A stretch of 51,751 bases of DNA, from contig JAHBTI010000022.1 of assembly GCA_019638705.1 (NCBI GenBank), positions 1 to 51,751 of the forward strand, in the 5' to 3' direction. The translations under genes were made by a program, and so were the position numbers. The notes beneath the pieces were generated by a model. That model did no database searches. It worked only from the letters and a program-made list of their open reading frames with translations, and was not told where the DNA came from. The DNA is from Bacteroidota bacterium (GTDB lineage: Bacteria; Bacteroidota; Bacteroidia; B-17B0; Aurantibacillaceae). Numbering within the stretch: the first letter of the stretch is position 1; each line of letters begins with the position of its first letter. Positions 31,866 to 40,380 of the stretch are shown here, in pieces.

Positions 31866-34277
31866 ATGAGAAGTTCCTTCTTCACAGCCTTTTTTATCAG
31901 CCTTTCAATTTGTTCTGTGGCGCAAAACAGAATAACAGGAAAAATTTCCGACACTTCGCAAACCGCTTTACCTTTTATCACGGTTGCTTTACTGAACGCT
32001 TCCGACAGTTCCATTTATCGCGGTACAAACACAAATGACAAAGGCATTTATGAGTTTGAAAACATAAAAGCAGGAAATTATTTTATTGAAGTGCGAGCTG
32101 TTGGATATAAAAACGGTTTCAACTCTTTAGTAAGTATTGACAGTCTTTCGCAGATTGAAATTCCTGAAATCATTTTAAATACCGAAGGCGTTTTGTTGAA
32201 TGAGGTTTCTGTTTCGGTGCAAAAAAAGACGTTTGAATTTAAAGGCGGGAACATCACCGTGAATGTTGACGGAAGTCCAATGGCTGTAGGAAACAGCGCG
32301 TATGATATTCTTTCGCGCTTGCCGGGCGTAACGGTGAGCAACGATGACATTTCAATTAACGGTTCGGGTTCTGCAAAAATTGTCATTGACGGAAAAATGC
32401 AGCAAATTCCGCAAGCGCAAGTAATAGTTATGTTAAAGGCACTTCCGGGTTCAATGATTGAAAAAATGGAAGTGCTGAAAATTCCGCCTGTTAAATACGA
32501 TGCGGCAGGCGGAGGCATTATTCATATTTACACCAAAAAAGCAAAAATTACGGGGTTTAGCGGCAATGTTTTTGGAGGATTATCGCAGGGTTTTTATATG
32601 CGATACAATTCGGGTTTCTCGTTAAATTACAAAGGCAAGAAAGTTTCTCTGTTCAGCGGATTAAACGCCAATGATAGTCCGTCAAACTATTCTTCCATTT
32701 ACGAAAGCAATGTGAAAAATGATACTGTTTTAACGCGTTTGTATCAAGATAATAAAAATAAAACAGTTGCCAAATCAGGTTCGGCATTTCTTGGCGCAGA
32801 TTGGTACATCAACGAAAAAAATGTTTTAGGCTTTAAAGCAGATAGATATTTTGGAAACAGGTTTGTAAACAGGCATGGATTGTTTACCATGCAAAACAGC
32901 GATATGGGATATGATTTGCTGCCTTATTTTTCTGACAACACCGTTAATTGGTCGTCATACAACGTAAATGTAAACTACGAGCATCAGTTTGATACCCTTG
33001 GAACAAAATTGAAAATTATAAGCGATTATAACAATGCCGACAATGATAACAGAGGAGAAAACAATAATCGTTTTTTATTTTTTAATGAAACGCAAGCACA
33101 ACCCTCATTAATTTACAACAGCAAAAACTTGAACGGCGTTTATGTGTGGGCAAATCAACTTGATTTTGAAAAGAAATTTTCAAAAACCTGCGAGTTTGAA
33201 GCGGGTGCAAAATATTCTTATCAAAATCTATTCAGCAATTATGACCTGCAGCAACAAAATCAAAACACCTTGATTTATGAAACGGACACGGCTTTCAGCA
33301 ATCAATTTGTTTATAACGAACAAATACAAGCCGCTTACGCTAATCTGAAAAAAGAGGACAAAAAATTTACTTACAATTTTGGTTTGCGTGCAGAAAACAC
33401 CCTTATAAAATCTCACAGCATTACACGCGGCATAAATTACGACAGAAATTATTTTTCGTTATTTCCCTTGCTGAGCGCAGATTATACGCACAACGGCAAT
33501 CACTCTTATTCCGCTTCATTCAACCGCCGTTTGGACAGACCACAGTATTATTTGTTTAATCCGTACAGGCAGTTTTACAGCAATATTTTACTTTCGGGTC
33601 AGGGCAATCCAAACTTAAAACCTACATACAGTAATCAACTCAGCTTAACCCACAATTACAAAGGAAAAATCATAAACGCATTATATTATACTGTGTTACA
33701 AAATTTTCAACTGCAATATTCTACTCTCAACGAACAAACCAAAGCATTAATCTGGCAGCAGGGAAATTTGAAATACGGAAACTTTTTTGACTGGAATTTG
33801 TCTGTGAATTTAGAGCCAAAAAAGTGGTGGATATTTAGTGCAAGCTCCAATGTGTATCTTATACATTATCAAGGTATGCTAAATGACAAAAATTACAACG
33901 TTTCAGCTTTTTCATGCTCTATGTGGGCATACAATCAATTTAAGCTCGGCAAAACCCTGAGCCTTACGGTGGACGGTTGGGCTTCAAGTCCTTTTTTGTG
34001 GGGAATTTTCTTAACCAAAGCAAGGGGTATGTTAAACATAGGTTTCAAAAAAACATTTTTCAAGAATACATTGGAAGCAAGCATTAGCGCGCAAGATGTT
34101 CTGAATACATTTAATCTGCATAATGTTGTAAAGTATCAAAATCAGGATTATTATACTTTGGACAGATATGATACGCGCCGCATTAATTTCGGTTTAACAT
34201 ACAATTTCGGAAAAATAAAAGTGCAACAACGCAAAAGTGCCGGCAATACCGAAGAAAAAAAGCGAATGGAACGTTAG
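31866..34277 (+). CDS. Outer-membrane beta-barrel receptor (TonB-dependent-like)
   Basis: The start ATG at 31866 gives a clean signal peptide (MRSSFFTAFFISLSICSVAQ); the longer frame from 31842 has no such start. Residues about 20-110 are a carboxypeptidase-regulatory-like (CNA-type) domain, then a plug-like segment (NSAYDILSRLPGVTVSND), then a long beta-barrel of about 600 residues matching the OMP_b-brl_3 family. Length is about 803 residues. Such proteins are TonB-dependent-like outer-membrane receptors for unknown ligands; no SusD partner or TonB gene is present. A TAGTTTCG box (31833-31840) is a weak promoter candidate. A terminator-like hairpin follows at 34287. Confidence 0.85.
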   Translation: MRSSFFTAFFISLSICSVAQNRITGKISDTSQTALPFITVALLNASDSSIYRGTNTNDKGIYEFENIKAGNYFIEVRAVGYKNGFNSLVSIDSLSQIEIPEIILNTEGVLLNEVSVSVQKKTFEFKGGNITVNVDGSPMAVGNSAYDILSRLPGVTVSNDDISINGSGSAKIVIDGKMQQIPQAQVIVMLKALPGSMIEKMEVLKIPPVKYDAAGGGIIHIYTKKAKITGFSGNVFGGLSQGFYMRYNSGFSLNYKGKKVSLFSGLNANDSPSNYSSIYESNVKNDTVLTRLYQDNKNKTVAKSGSAFLGADWYINEKNVLGFKADRYFGNRFVNRHGLFTMQNSDMGYDLLPYFSDNTVNWSSYNVNVNYEHQFDTLGTKLKIISDYNNADNDNRGENNNRFLFFNETQAQPSLIYNSKNLNGVYVWANQLDFEKKFSKTCEFEAGAKYSYQNLFSNYDLQQQNQNTLIYETDTAFSNQFVYNEQIQAAYANLKKEDKKFTYNFGLRAENTLIKSHSITRGINYDRNYFSLFPLLSADYTHNGNHSYSASFNRRLDRPQYYLFNPYRQFYSNILLSGQGNPNLKPTYSNQLSLTHNYKGKIINALYYTVLQNFQLQYSTLNEQTKALIWQQGNLKYGNFFDWNLSVNLEPKKWWIFSASSNVYLIHYQGMLNDKNYNVSAFSCSMWAYNQFKLGKTLSLTVDGWASSPFLWGIFLTKARGMLNIGFKKTFFKNTLEASISAQDVLNTFNLHNVVKYQNQDYYTLDRYDTRRINFGLTYNFGKIKVQQRKSAGNTEEKKRMER

Positions 34278-34286
34278 TTTTATTGT

Positions 34287-34314
34287 GTAGAGCCGCGATT
34301 AATTGCGGCTTTAC
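34287..34314. terminator. Hairpin between convergent genes
   Basis: GTAGAGCCGC (34287-34296) and GCGGCTTTAC (34305-34314) pair with one G-T wobble around loop GATTAATT. It lies between the stop of the beta-barrel gene and the stop of the NHL gene and overlaps the latter stop codon. No long T run follows, so its strength is doubtful. Confidence 0.55.
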
Positions 34315-35837
34315 TCTTTCACAAACTTTTGTGTGGCGTTGCCAATTTTTATAAAATACATTCCGCTTTTTAATGCGCTTACGTTTATTTGCGCCACGTT
34401 GTTTTCAATGTTTACGTTTTCATTCAAAATCACATTGCCTAAAATGTTGTACACATAAATTTCAACCGCACTTTCATTTTTCATTTCCAATTCAACATTT
34501 AACATTTCATTAGCAGGGTTTGGGTAAACTTTCAATTCATCATTCCCATTTTCTAACTCATCAACACTTGTGCAAGGCGAAACAGAAACACGAATTTGAG
34601 CCTTGTTTTGGCAGCCGTAATTATCTATTGCGTTTACGGCATAGGTTGTAGTATCAACAGGAGTTACACTAATGTTTGCAGCACTTTCATTTGTACTCCA
34701 TGTATAAGAACTTGCACCGCTTATAGAAAGTGTTGTGGCTTCCCCTGTACAAATTGAGTTTGGTGAAGCAGTTATTTCAAGTTTGTTTTCACAAAATATA
34801 CGAATACGGTTACTTTGGCTATCTGAAATATAAATTCTTCCGTCTATATATGTCATTCCTTTGGGATAGTATAATGCTGTATTGGTTGCTTCCCCTCCGT
34901 CATCGCTAATCCCCCATGTGCCTGTTCCTGCTATGGTGGTAATTATTCCGCTTGTATCTATTTTTCTTATACAACTGTTAAGCTCATCTACAATATAAAT
35001 ATTGCCCAAAGTATCAACATCTAAAGCAGTCGGAAAATATAATTGAGCCAAAGCAGCAAGTCCATAATCACCGCTGTAACCGCTTATACCTGTTCCTGCA
35101 ATGGTAGTAATAGTACCGTTAGTATTTATTTTGCGTATGCAATGGTAGTACCTATCTGCAATAAATAGGTTTCCTTCCTTATCTACTCCCACGCCAGCAG
35201 GAACACCCAATTGAGCTGCAACAGCCTGTCCACCATCACCGCTATATCCTACAGTGCCGTTTCCTGCTACGGTACTTATAATGCCATTTATATCCACTTT
35301 CCGAATACGACTATTGTTCATGTCAGCAATAAAAATATTTCCGATATTATCGACAGCTATATTAGCCGTCCCTTTTAACTCTGCAAAAGTGGCAAGTCCT
35401 CCGTCCCCACTAAAACCGCTTGTTCCGTTTCCTGCTATGGTAGTAATAATTCCGTTTGTATCTACTTTTCTTACGCGATTGCCAACTGAAATGTAAATAT
35501 TCCCTGCCACATCTACACACACACCATACGGATAACTTAACTCTGCTAAAACGGCAAGTCCCCCATCACCGCTGTAACCGATTACACCTATTCCTGCAAT
35601 TGTGGTAATAATGCCATTTTGATTTATTTTGCGTACGCAATGATTTAATGCGTCCGCAAAATAAATATTGCCTGCTGTATCTGAACAGATAGCAGCAGGG
35701 AGGTTTAATTCTGCATTTATGGCAAGTCCCCCGTCGCCACTATACCCTGCATTGCCACTTCCTGCAATGGTGTTGATAATTTGTGCATTTACACTTAAAC
35801 AAAATGTAAGAACTAATGTTATAATAAATGACTTCAT
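34311..35837 (-). CDS. Secreted NHL-repeat propeller protein with type A T9SS domain
   Basis: A 508-residue exported protein: a signal peptide (MKSFIITLVLTFCLSVNAQ), six tandem NHL-type repeats of about 56 residues (each starting like ITTIAGxGxxGYSGDGG and containing GNIYIAD and IRKI), which would form one six-bladed propeller (about 20-345), then a Pro/Thr Ig-like module (about 360-425, SICTGEATTLSISGASSYTW), and a type A T9SS sorting domain at the end (VYPNPANEMLNVELEM; SGMYFIKIGNATQKFVKE). It is likely a surface or secreted protein of unknown ligand. The repeats are very similar, so this gene is prone to copy-number change. Confidence 0.85.
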   Translation of the reverse strand: MKSFIITLVLTFCLSVNAQIINTIAGSGNAGYSGDGGLAINAELNLPAAICSDTAGNIYFADALNHCVRKINQNGIITTIAGIGVIGYSGDGGLAVLAELSYPYGVCVDVAGNIYISVGNRVRKVDTNGIITTIAGNGTSGFSGDGGLATFAELKGTANIAVDNIGNIFIADMNNSRIRKVDINGIISTVAGNGTVGYSGDGGQAVAAQLGVPAGVGVDKEGNLFIADRYYHCIRKINTNGTITTIAGTGISGYSGDYGLAALAQLYFPTALDVDTLGNIYIVDELNSCIRKIDTSGIITTIAGTGTWGISDDGGEATNTALYYPKGMTYIDGRIYISDSQSNRIRIFCENKLEITASPNSICTGEATTLSISGASSYTWSTNESAANISVTPVDTTTYAVNAIDNYGCQNKAQIRVSVSPCTSVDELENGNDELKVYPNPANEMLNVELEMKNESAVEIYVYNILGNVILNENVNIENNVAQINVSALKSGMYFIKIGNATQKFVKE

Positions 35838-36113
35838 GTCTTTTTGTTTTTAAATTAATTACTAATGTGCTTGAGTGAGAAAGAAATACAAAAACAGTTT
35901 TTGTAAGTGGCGGAACAAAAATTATAAGTGGAAAAACTATTCCGTATAAGTATATTATTCCAAACAACCGTCTGCAACAAAAAACAAAGAATTTGAATTT
36001 TGTTTTTTCAAATCCAATTGTTCTTTACTGTCTGTAATTTTTTTTGTCTGTTTTATCGTACCCTTTTGCATGGTTTGTTTTTTCAAAAATGCACAATTTT
36101 TTTCTAAAAAAAC

Positions 36114-36127
36114 ATGACTTATGTCAT
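36114..36127 (+). promoter_or_regulatory. ATGAC-N4-GTCAT palindrome, possible CRP/FNR-type site
   Basis: ATGAC (36114-36118), spacer TTAT, GTCAT (36123-36127) is a perfect dyad. Its centre is about 33 bases upstream of the centre of the TACTTTTG box, i.e. near -40, the position of class II activation by CRP/FNR proteins. Binding is inferred only. Confidence 0.35.
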
Positions 36128-36149
36128 ATCCTCACTTCCGCTAATTTTT

Positions 36150-36157
36150 TACTTTTG
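36150..36157 (+). promoter_or_regulatory. -7 promoter box of pdxH
   Basis: TACTTTTG matches TAnnTTTG and lies only 3 bases before the ATG at 36161, which would give a leaderless or very short-leader transcript. Confidence 0.45.
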
Positions 36158-36160
36158 CTT

Positions 36161-36811
36161 ATGGACAAATTAGAACGCTATATTGAACAACTGCGCGAAG
36201 ACTTTACAAGCGGCGCATTCAGCGAAAAGGAAGCAAACGAAAATCCTTTCAGTCAATTTCACCAATGGTTGCAGCAAGCCGTTGATGCCAAAGTTACCGA
36301 AGTGCAAGCCATGCTTTTAAGCACAGTTTCACAAGATAACAAGCCCTCATCGCGCATTGTGTATTTGCGCGAATTTGAAAACAACCAATTTTGGTTTTAT
36401 ACCAATTACAATTCACGCAAGGCGCAGAATTTACAAAGCAATCCAAATGCTTCGCTCACGTTTTTTTGGTCGGAGTTGGAAAGACAAATCCGCATTGAAG
36501 GTACAATTCAAAGAGCCACAGCCGAACAAAGCGATGCCTATTTTAATTCTCGCCCTTACGAATCTAAAATCGGTGCTTGGGCAAGCAACCAAAGTCATTT
36601 ATTAAAATCGCGCGAAGACTTGGAAGAAAAAATAAACCAACTACAAAAACAGTTTACACCCGAAACCATTAAACGCCCCGAACATTGGGGCGGCTTTGTG
36701 CTCACAGCCAATTATTACGAATTTTGGCAAGGACGCCAAAGCAGGCTTCACGACAGAATTTCTTACGAACTGAAAAACAATGAATGGAACATTTCACGAA
36801 TGTTTCCGTGA
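36161..36811 (+). CDS. pdxH: Pyridoxamine 5'-phosphate oxidase
   Basis: This 216-residue FMN enzyme oxidises pyridoxine or pyridoxamine 5'-phosphate to pyridoxal 5'-phosphate. I chose ATG 36161 because the longer frame from 36044 adds 39 residues unlike the family, while MDKLERYIEQLREDFTSG is a typical PdxH start and the length then matches homologues. Family motifs are PSSRIVYLREF and FYTNYNSRKAQNLQSNP (FMN and substrate binding), FFWSELERQIRIEG, SRPYESKIGAWAS, and the final QGRQSRLHDRI with the catalytic Arg/His region. It stands alone on the plus strand; a nested inverted repeat separates it from the agmatinase-like gene. Confidence 0.95.
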   Translation: MDKLERYIEQLREDFTSGAFSEKEANENPFSQFHQWLQQAVDAKVTEVQAMLLSTVSQDNKPSSRIVYLREFENNQFWFYTNYNSRKAQNLQSNPNASLTFFWSELERQIRIEGTIQRATAEQSDAYFNSRPYESKIGAWASNQSHLLKSREDLEEKINQLQKQFTPETIKRPEHWGGFVLTANYYEFWQGRQSRLHDRISYELKNNEWNISRMFP

Positions 36812-36819
36812 ACATTTTA

Positions 36820-36956
36820 AACCACATAGAACACATTAGGAACATAGTTTTTTGCACCACAGAGGTGCAAGAACACAGAGGTTGTCGCAAGCGATAATTC
36901 TATGTGCAACTAAATAAGTATCGTAAGAACTATGAAAACTATGTACCTATGTGGTT
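36820..36956. repeat. Nested inverted repeat of about 137 bases
   Basis: Outer arms AACCACATAG (36820-36829) and CTATGTGGTT (36947-36956) are perfect; inside, CATAGTTTT (36843-36851) pairs with AAAACTATG (36935-36943). A small hairpin TTGCACC (36852-36858) / GGTGCAA (36864-36870) and another, TCGC-AA-GCGA, follow. The element fills almost the whole spacer between pdxH and the agmatinase-like gene, looks like a non-coding mobile or folded-RNA element, and has no coding potential. Confidence 0.7.
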
Positions 36957-36970
36957 AATTTAATTTTAGT

Positions 36971-38026
36971 ATGACCAAACAAGAAAAAATAAATTCCTTT
37001 GATGCCAACGGTATCGGACAATTAAATGACGGTATGTACGGCTTGCCATTTACCTTAGACGAATGTGAAACCGTTTTAATTCCTGTGCCTTGGGAAGTAA
37101 CCGTGAGCTACGGCGGCGGCACGGCGCAAGCACCCGAAGCCATTTTGGAAGCGAGCTATCAGGTGGATTTATACGACCCTGTGGTGAAAGACGCGTGGAA
37201 AAAAGGTATCGGCATGGACGACATCAACGAAGAAATAAAAACCAAAAGCCACGAATTGCGCCAACAAGCCGAGAAATACATTGATGCACTTGCGAACGGC
37301 GCAAGCGCAGACAATGAGGATATGCAAAAAATTTCAGCACACATCAAACAACAAGGCTTGTGGCTAAACGAGCAAGTGAAAAATCGCGTGTTGCACTTTT
37401 TAAATAAAAACAAAAGCGTTGGTTTGATTGGCGGCGACCATTCCACACCGCTTGGCATGATGCAGGCTTTGGCGGAAAAGTATAGCAACTTCGCCATTTT
37501 GCAAATTGATGCGCACGCCGATTTGCGCAATGCTTACGAGGGTTTTGAATTTTCGCACGCTTCAATCATGTACAACGCTTTAAAACTTAAACAGGTTGAA
37601 AAATTGGTGCAAGTAGGCATTCGTGATTACTGCGAAGAAGAAATTGATTTAATCAACAACAGCAAAGGGCGCGTAAAAACGTTTTTTGACCGCGATATAA
37701 AATATGCGCAATTTAACGGCGACAGTTGGGACAGAATTTGCAACCGCATTATTAATGAATTGCCGCAACATATTTATTTAAGTTTTGACATTGACGGACT
37801 TGACCCGAAACTCTGCCCTAACACAGGAACGCCTGTGGCAGGTGGTTTTGAAACCGAACAGGTTTTATTTCTCTTGGAAAAAATTGTAAAGAGCGGCAAA
37901 AAAATTATTGCCTTTGATTTAAACGAAGTGGGCGTAAGCGACAATGGAAATGATTGGGACGCAAACGTTGCTGCAAGAATTTTGTACAGAATTGCAAACT
38001 TGGCTGCGTTCAGTCAGGGTAAGTAA
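36971..38026 (+). CDS. Agmatinase/arginase family enzyme
   Basis: A 351-residue ureohydrolase with the full set of binuclear manganese ligands: His157 in GGDHS, Asp180, His182 and Asp184 in DAHADLR, and Asp273 and Asp275 in SFDIDGLDP. The N terminus carries the SYGGGTAQAPEAIL motif of the agmatinase-like subgroup with an additional helical stretch before the core. Enzymes of this family hydrolyse agmatine, arginine or formimidoylglutamate to urea or formamide; the subgroup is commonly annotated agmatinase family, and the exact substrate is not decided by motifs. It ends 10 bases before the convergent malic enzyme stop, with no room for a terminator. Confidence 0.88.
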   Translation: MTKQEKINSFDANGIGQLNDGMYGLPFTLDECETVLIPVPWEVTVSYGGGTAQAPEAILEASYQVDLYDPVVKDAWKKGIGMDDINEEIKTKSHELRQQAEKYIDALANGASADNEDMQKISAHIKQQGLWLNEQVKNRVLHFLNKNKSVGLIGGDHSTPLGMMQALAEKYSNFAILQIDAHADLRNAYEGFEFSHASIMYNALKLKQVEKLVQVGIRDYCEEEIDLINNSKGRVKTFFDRDIKYAQFNGDSWDRICNRIINELPQHIYLSFDIDGLDPKLCPNTGTPVAGGFETEQVLFLLEKIVKSGKKIIAFDLNEVGVSDNGNDWDANVAARILYRIANLAAFSQGK

Positions 38027-38036
38027 TTCTGCCGTT

Positions 38037-40304
38037 TTACTTTCTTGTTTGCGCATCTACAACGGCAATTGTTACCATGTTTACAATTTCGCGCACGCTG
38101 CTGCCCATTTGCAATACATGAACAGGCTTGTTCAAGCCCATAAGCACAGGACCAATGGCTTCCGCGCCGCCCAAGCCCTGCAAGAGTTTGTAAGCAATGT
38201 TGCCCGACGACAAATTCGGAAAAACAAAGGTGTTCACATCTTTATCAACCAAAGAGCTGAACGGAAATTGCTCTTTCAAAAGTTCATTGTTCATGGCAAA
38301 ATTAGCCTGAATATCGCCGTCCACAATTAAACCGGGGTAATTACTGTGCAGAATTTTTACGGCTTCCGCTACTTTGTGTGGCGTGTTGCCTACTGACGAA
38401 CCGAAGTTGCTGTACGATAACATGGCTATGCGTGGCGTGATGTTAAATTGTTTCACGGTGTTTGCGGTTAAAACGGCAATGTCCGCTAACTCAGCAGCGG
38501 TGGGGTGCGCATTCATGGTAGTGTCCGCAAAAAAGTACGGACCGCGTTTTGTAATCATAATATACAAACCTGCCACGCGCCCAACTTCAGGGCGAACGCC
38601 GATAATTTCCAACGCGGGCTTTATGGGCAAGCCGTATTTGCGTGTCATGCCGCTAATCATGGCATCAGCCATTCCCACTTCCACCATCATGGCACCGTAA
38701 TAATTGCGGTCGCGCATCTGGCGGCGAGCATCGTATTGGGTTAATCCTTTACGACGGCGTTTTTGCCAAAGCAAATCACCAAACTCATCGCGTTTGTTTG
38801 CGCCTTCGCCCATGGGGTCAATAATCTGCATATCGCTCAAATCAATGGCACTTTCTTCGGCAATTTTTAAAATCACCTCTTTATTCCCCAGCAAAATCGG
38901 TTTGGCAATACCGTCATCACGCACCATTTGGGCGGCTTTTAATATTTTGTAGTTATCGGCTTCCGAAAACACCACGCGCTTAGGTTCTGTTTTGGCTTTG
39001 TTTGCTATGCTGCGCGTGAGTTCGTTGTCTTTACCCAAACGGTTTTCCAACTGAATGCGGTAAGCTTCCCAGTCGGTAATTTCGCGTTTTGCCACGCCGC
39101 TGTCTATGGCTGCTTTGGCAACTGCCGAGCTCACGGTGGGCATCAAACGGTTATCCACAGGTTTGGGGATAATGTATGTTTTGCCGAAACACAAACTTTT
39201 AGAACCGTAAGCCAAATTTACATAATCGGGCACGGGTTCTTTTGCCAATGCTGCAATGGCATAAGTGGCGGCGAGTTTCATGTCTTCGTTAATGGCGGTG
39301 GCTCTTACATCAAGCGCACCGCGAAAAATATAAGGGAAGCCCAACACGTTGTTTACCTGATTGGGGTTATCGCTGCGCCCTGTGGCAACGATAATATCGG
39401 GACGGGCAGCAACGGCATCTTCGTAAGAAATTTCGGGCGTTGGATTTGCCAAAGCAAACACCACGCAGTTTTTATTCATGGCACGCACCATGTCGGGCGT
39501 TAAAATATTTCCTTTTGATAATCCCACAAACACGTCTGCGCCTTTAATGGCTTCTTGCAGCGTATTGATTTTTGTATTTTCGGAAGCGAAGAATGATTTG
39601 TACTGGTCAAGGTCGGTGCGCCCTTTGTGAATAACACCTTTGCTGTCCAACATGGTAATATTTTCTTTTTTCACACCAACGGCAATGTACATTTTAGCGC
39701 ACGAATTTGCCGATGCGCCCGCGCCGTTAATCACCAATTTTATTTTGCTCATTTTTTTACCCGACAATTCAACGGCGTTCAACAATCCTGCGGCGGAAAT
39801 AATTGCCGTGCCGTGCTGGTCGTCGTGCATCAGGGGAATGTCCAGTTCTTCTTTGAGGCGGCGTTCTATTTCAAAACATTCGGGAGCTTTAATGTCTTCC
39901 AGATTAATGCCGCCAAACGTAGGCGCAATGTTTTTTACGGTGTTTACAAATTCGTCCACATTTTTGGTGTCCACTTCAATATCAAACACATCAATATCGG
40001 CGTAAATTTTAAAGAGCAAGCCTTTTCCTTCCATTACAGGTTTGCCCGCCAATGCGCCAATATCACCCAAACCAAGAACGGCAGTACCGTTTGAAATAAC
40101 GGCAACCAAATTTCCTTTGGCGGTGTATTTATAAGCGTCTTCGGGATTTTTTTCAATCTCCAAACATGGTTCGGCAACACCGGGAGAATAGGCAAGCGTT
40201 AAGTCGCGCTGCGTGCTGTATGGTTTTGTGGGAACAACTTCAATTTTTCCGGGTTTGCCCTGTGAATGATAATCAAGGGCTTCTTCTTTTCTGAATTTTG
40301 ACAT
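38037..40304 (-). CDS. maeB: NADP-dependent malic enzyme, MaeB type (fused phosphotransacetylase-like domain)
   Basis: This 755-residue protein has an N-terminal malic domain (YHSQGKPGKIEV and ADIDVFDIEV), an NAD(P)-binding domain with GAGASANSCAKMY and IVATGRSDNPNQVNNVLGFPYIFRGALDV, and a C-terminal phosphate acetyltransferase-like domain (about 430-755). The fusion is typical of MaeB. It decarboxylates malate to pyruvate with NADP; the PTA-like domain is mostly regulatory (acetyl-CoA sensing). A TACCTTCG promoter-like box sits about 20 bases upstream of the ATG. The gene is alone on its strand between the agmatinase-like gene and the giant T9SS cargo. Confidence 0.95.
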   Translation of the reverse strand: MSKFRKEEALDYHSQGKPGKIEVVPTKPYSTQRDLTLAYSPGVAEPCLEIEKNPEDAYKYTAKGNLVAVISNGTAVLGLGDIGALAGKPVMEGKGLLFKIYADIDVFDIEVDTKNVDEFVNTVKNIAPTFGGINLEDIKAPECFEIERRLKEELDIPLMHDDQHGTAIISAAGLLNAVELSGKKMSKIKLVINGAGASANSCAKMYIAVGVKKENITMLDSKGVIHKGRTDLDQYKSFFASENTKINTLQEAIKGADVFVGLSKGNILTPDMVRAMNKNCVVFALANPTPEISYEDAVAARPDIIVATGRSDNPNQVNNVLGFPYIFRGALDVRATAINEDMKLAATYAIAALAKEPVPDYVNLAYGSKSLCFGKTYIIPKPVDNRLMPTVSSAVAKAAIDSGVAKREITDWEAYRIQLENRLGKDNELTRSIANKAKTEPKRVVFSEADNYKILKAAQMVRDDGIAKPILLGNKEVILKIAEESAIDLSDMQIIDPMGEGANKRDEFGDLLWQKRRRKGLTQYDARRQMRDRNYYGAMMVEVGMADAMISGMTRKYGLPIKPALEIIGVRPEVGRVAGLYIMITKRGPYFFADTTMNAHPTAAELADIAVLTANTVKQFNITPRIAMLSYSNFGSSVGNTPHKVAEAVKILHSNYPGLIVDGDIQANFAMNNELLKEQFPFSSLVDKDVNTFVFPNLSSGNIAYKLLQGLGGAEAIGPVLMGLNKPVHVLQMGSSVREIVNMVTIAVVDAQTRK

Positions 40305-40380
40305 AATGTTTTTTAAACAGGAAAGCGAAGGTAACTATTTTGGGAATAAGGGAAGCAAATTTAGTAATAAGTTCAACTCA

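Larger units (their letters stand above)
35838..36160. other. Divergent spacer with an FNR-like palindrome
   Basis: This spacer lies between the minus-strand NHL gene and plus-strand pdxH. Besides AT-rich filler it holds ACAAAAACAGTTTTTGT near 35889-35906, the palindrome ATGAC-N4-GTCAT at 36114-36127 and the -7 box at 36150-36157. No coding frame looks real. Confidence 0.5.

Noticed and set aside
36044..36160. N-terminal extension of pdxH
   Set aside because: The extra residues have no family counterpart, and a promoter box and palindrome lie inside it.
39627..40094. 155-codon open frame opposite the malic enzyme
   Set aside because: It lies fully inside maeB on the other strand and has the His/Asn/Phe bias of an antisense shadow.
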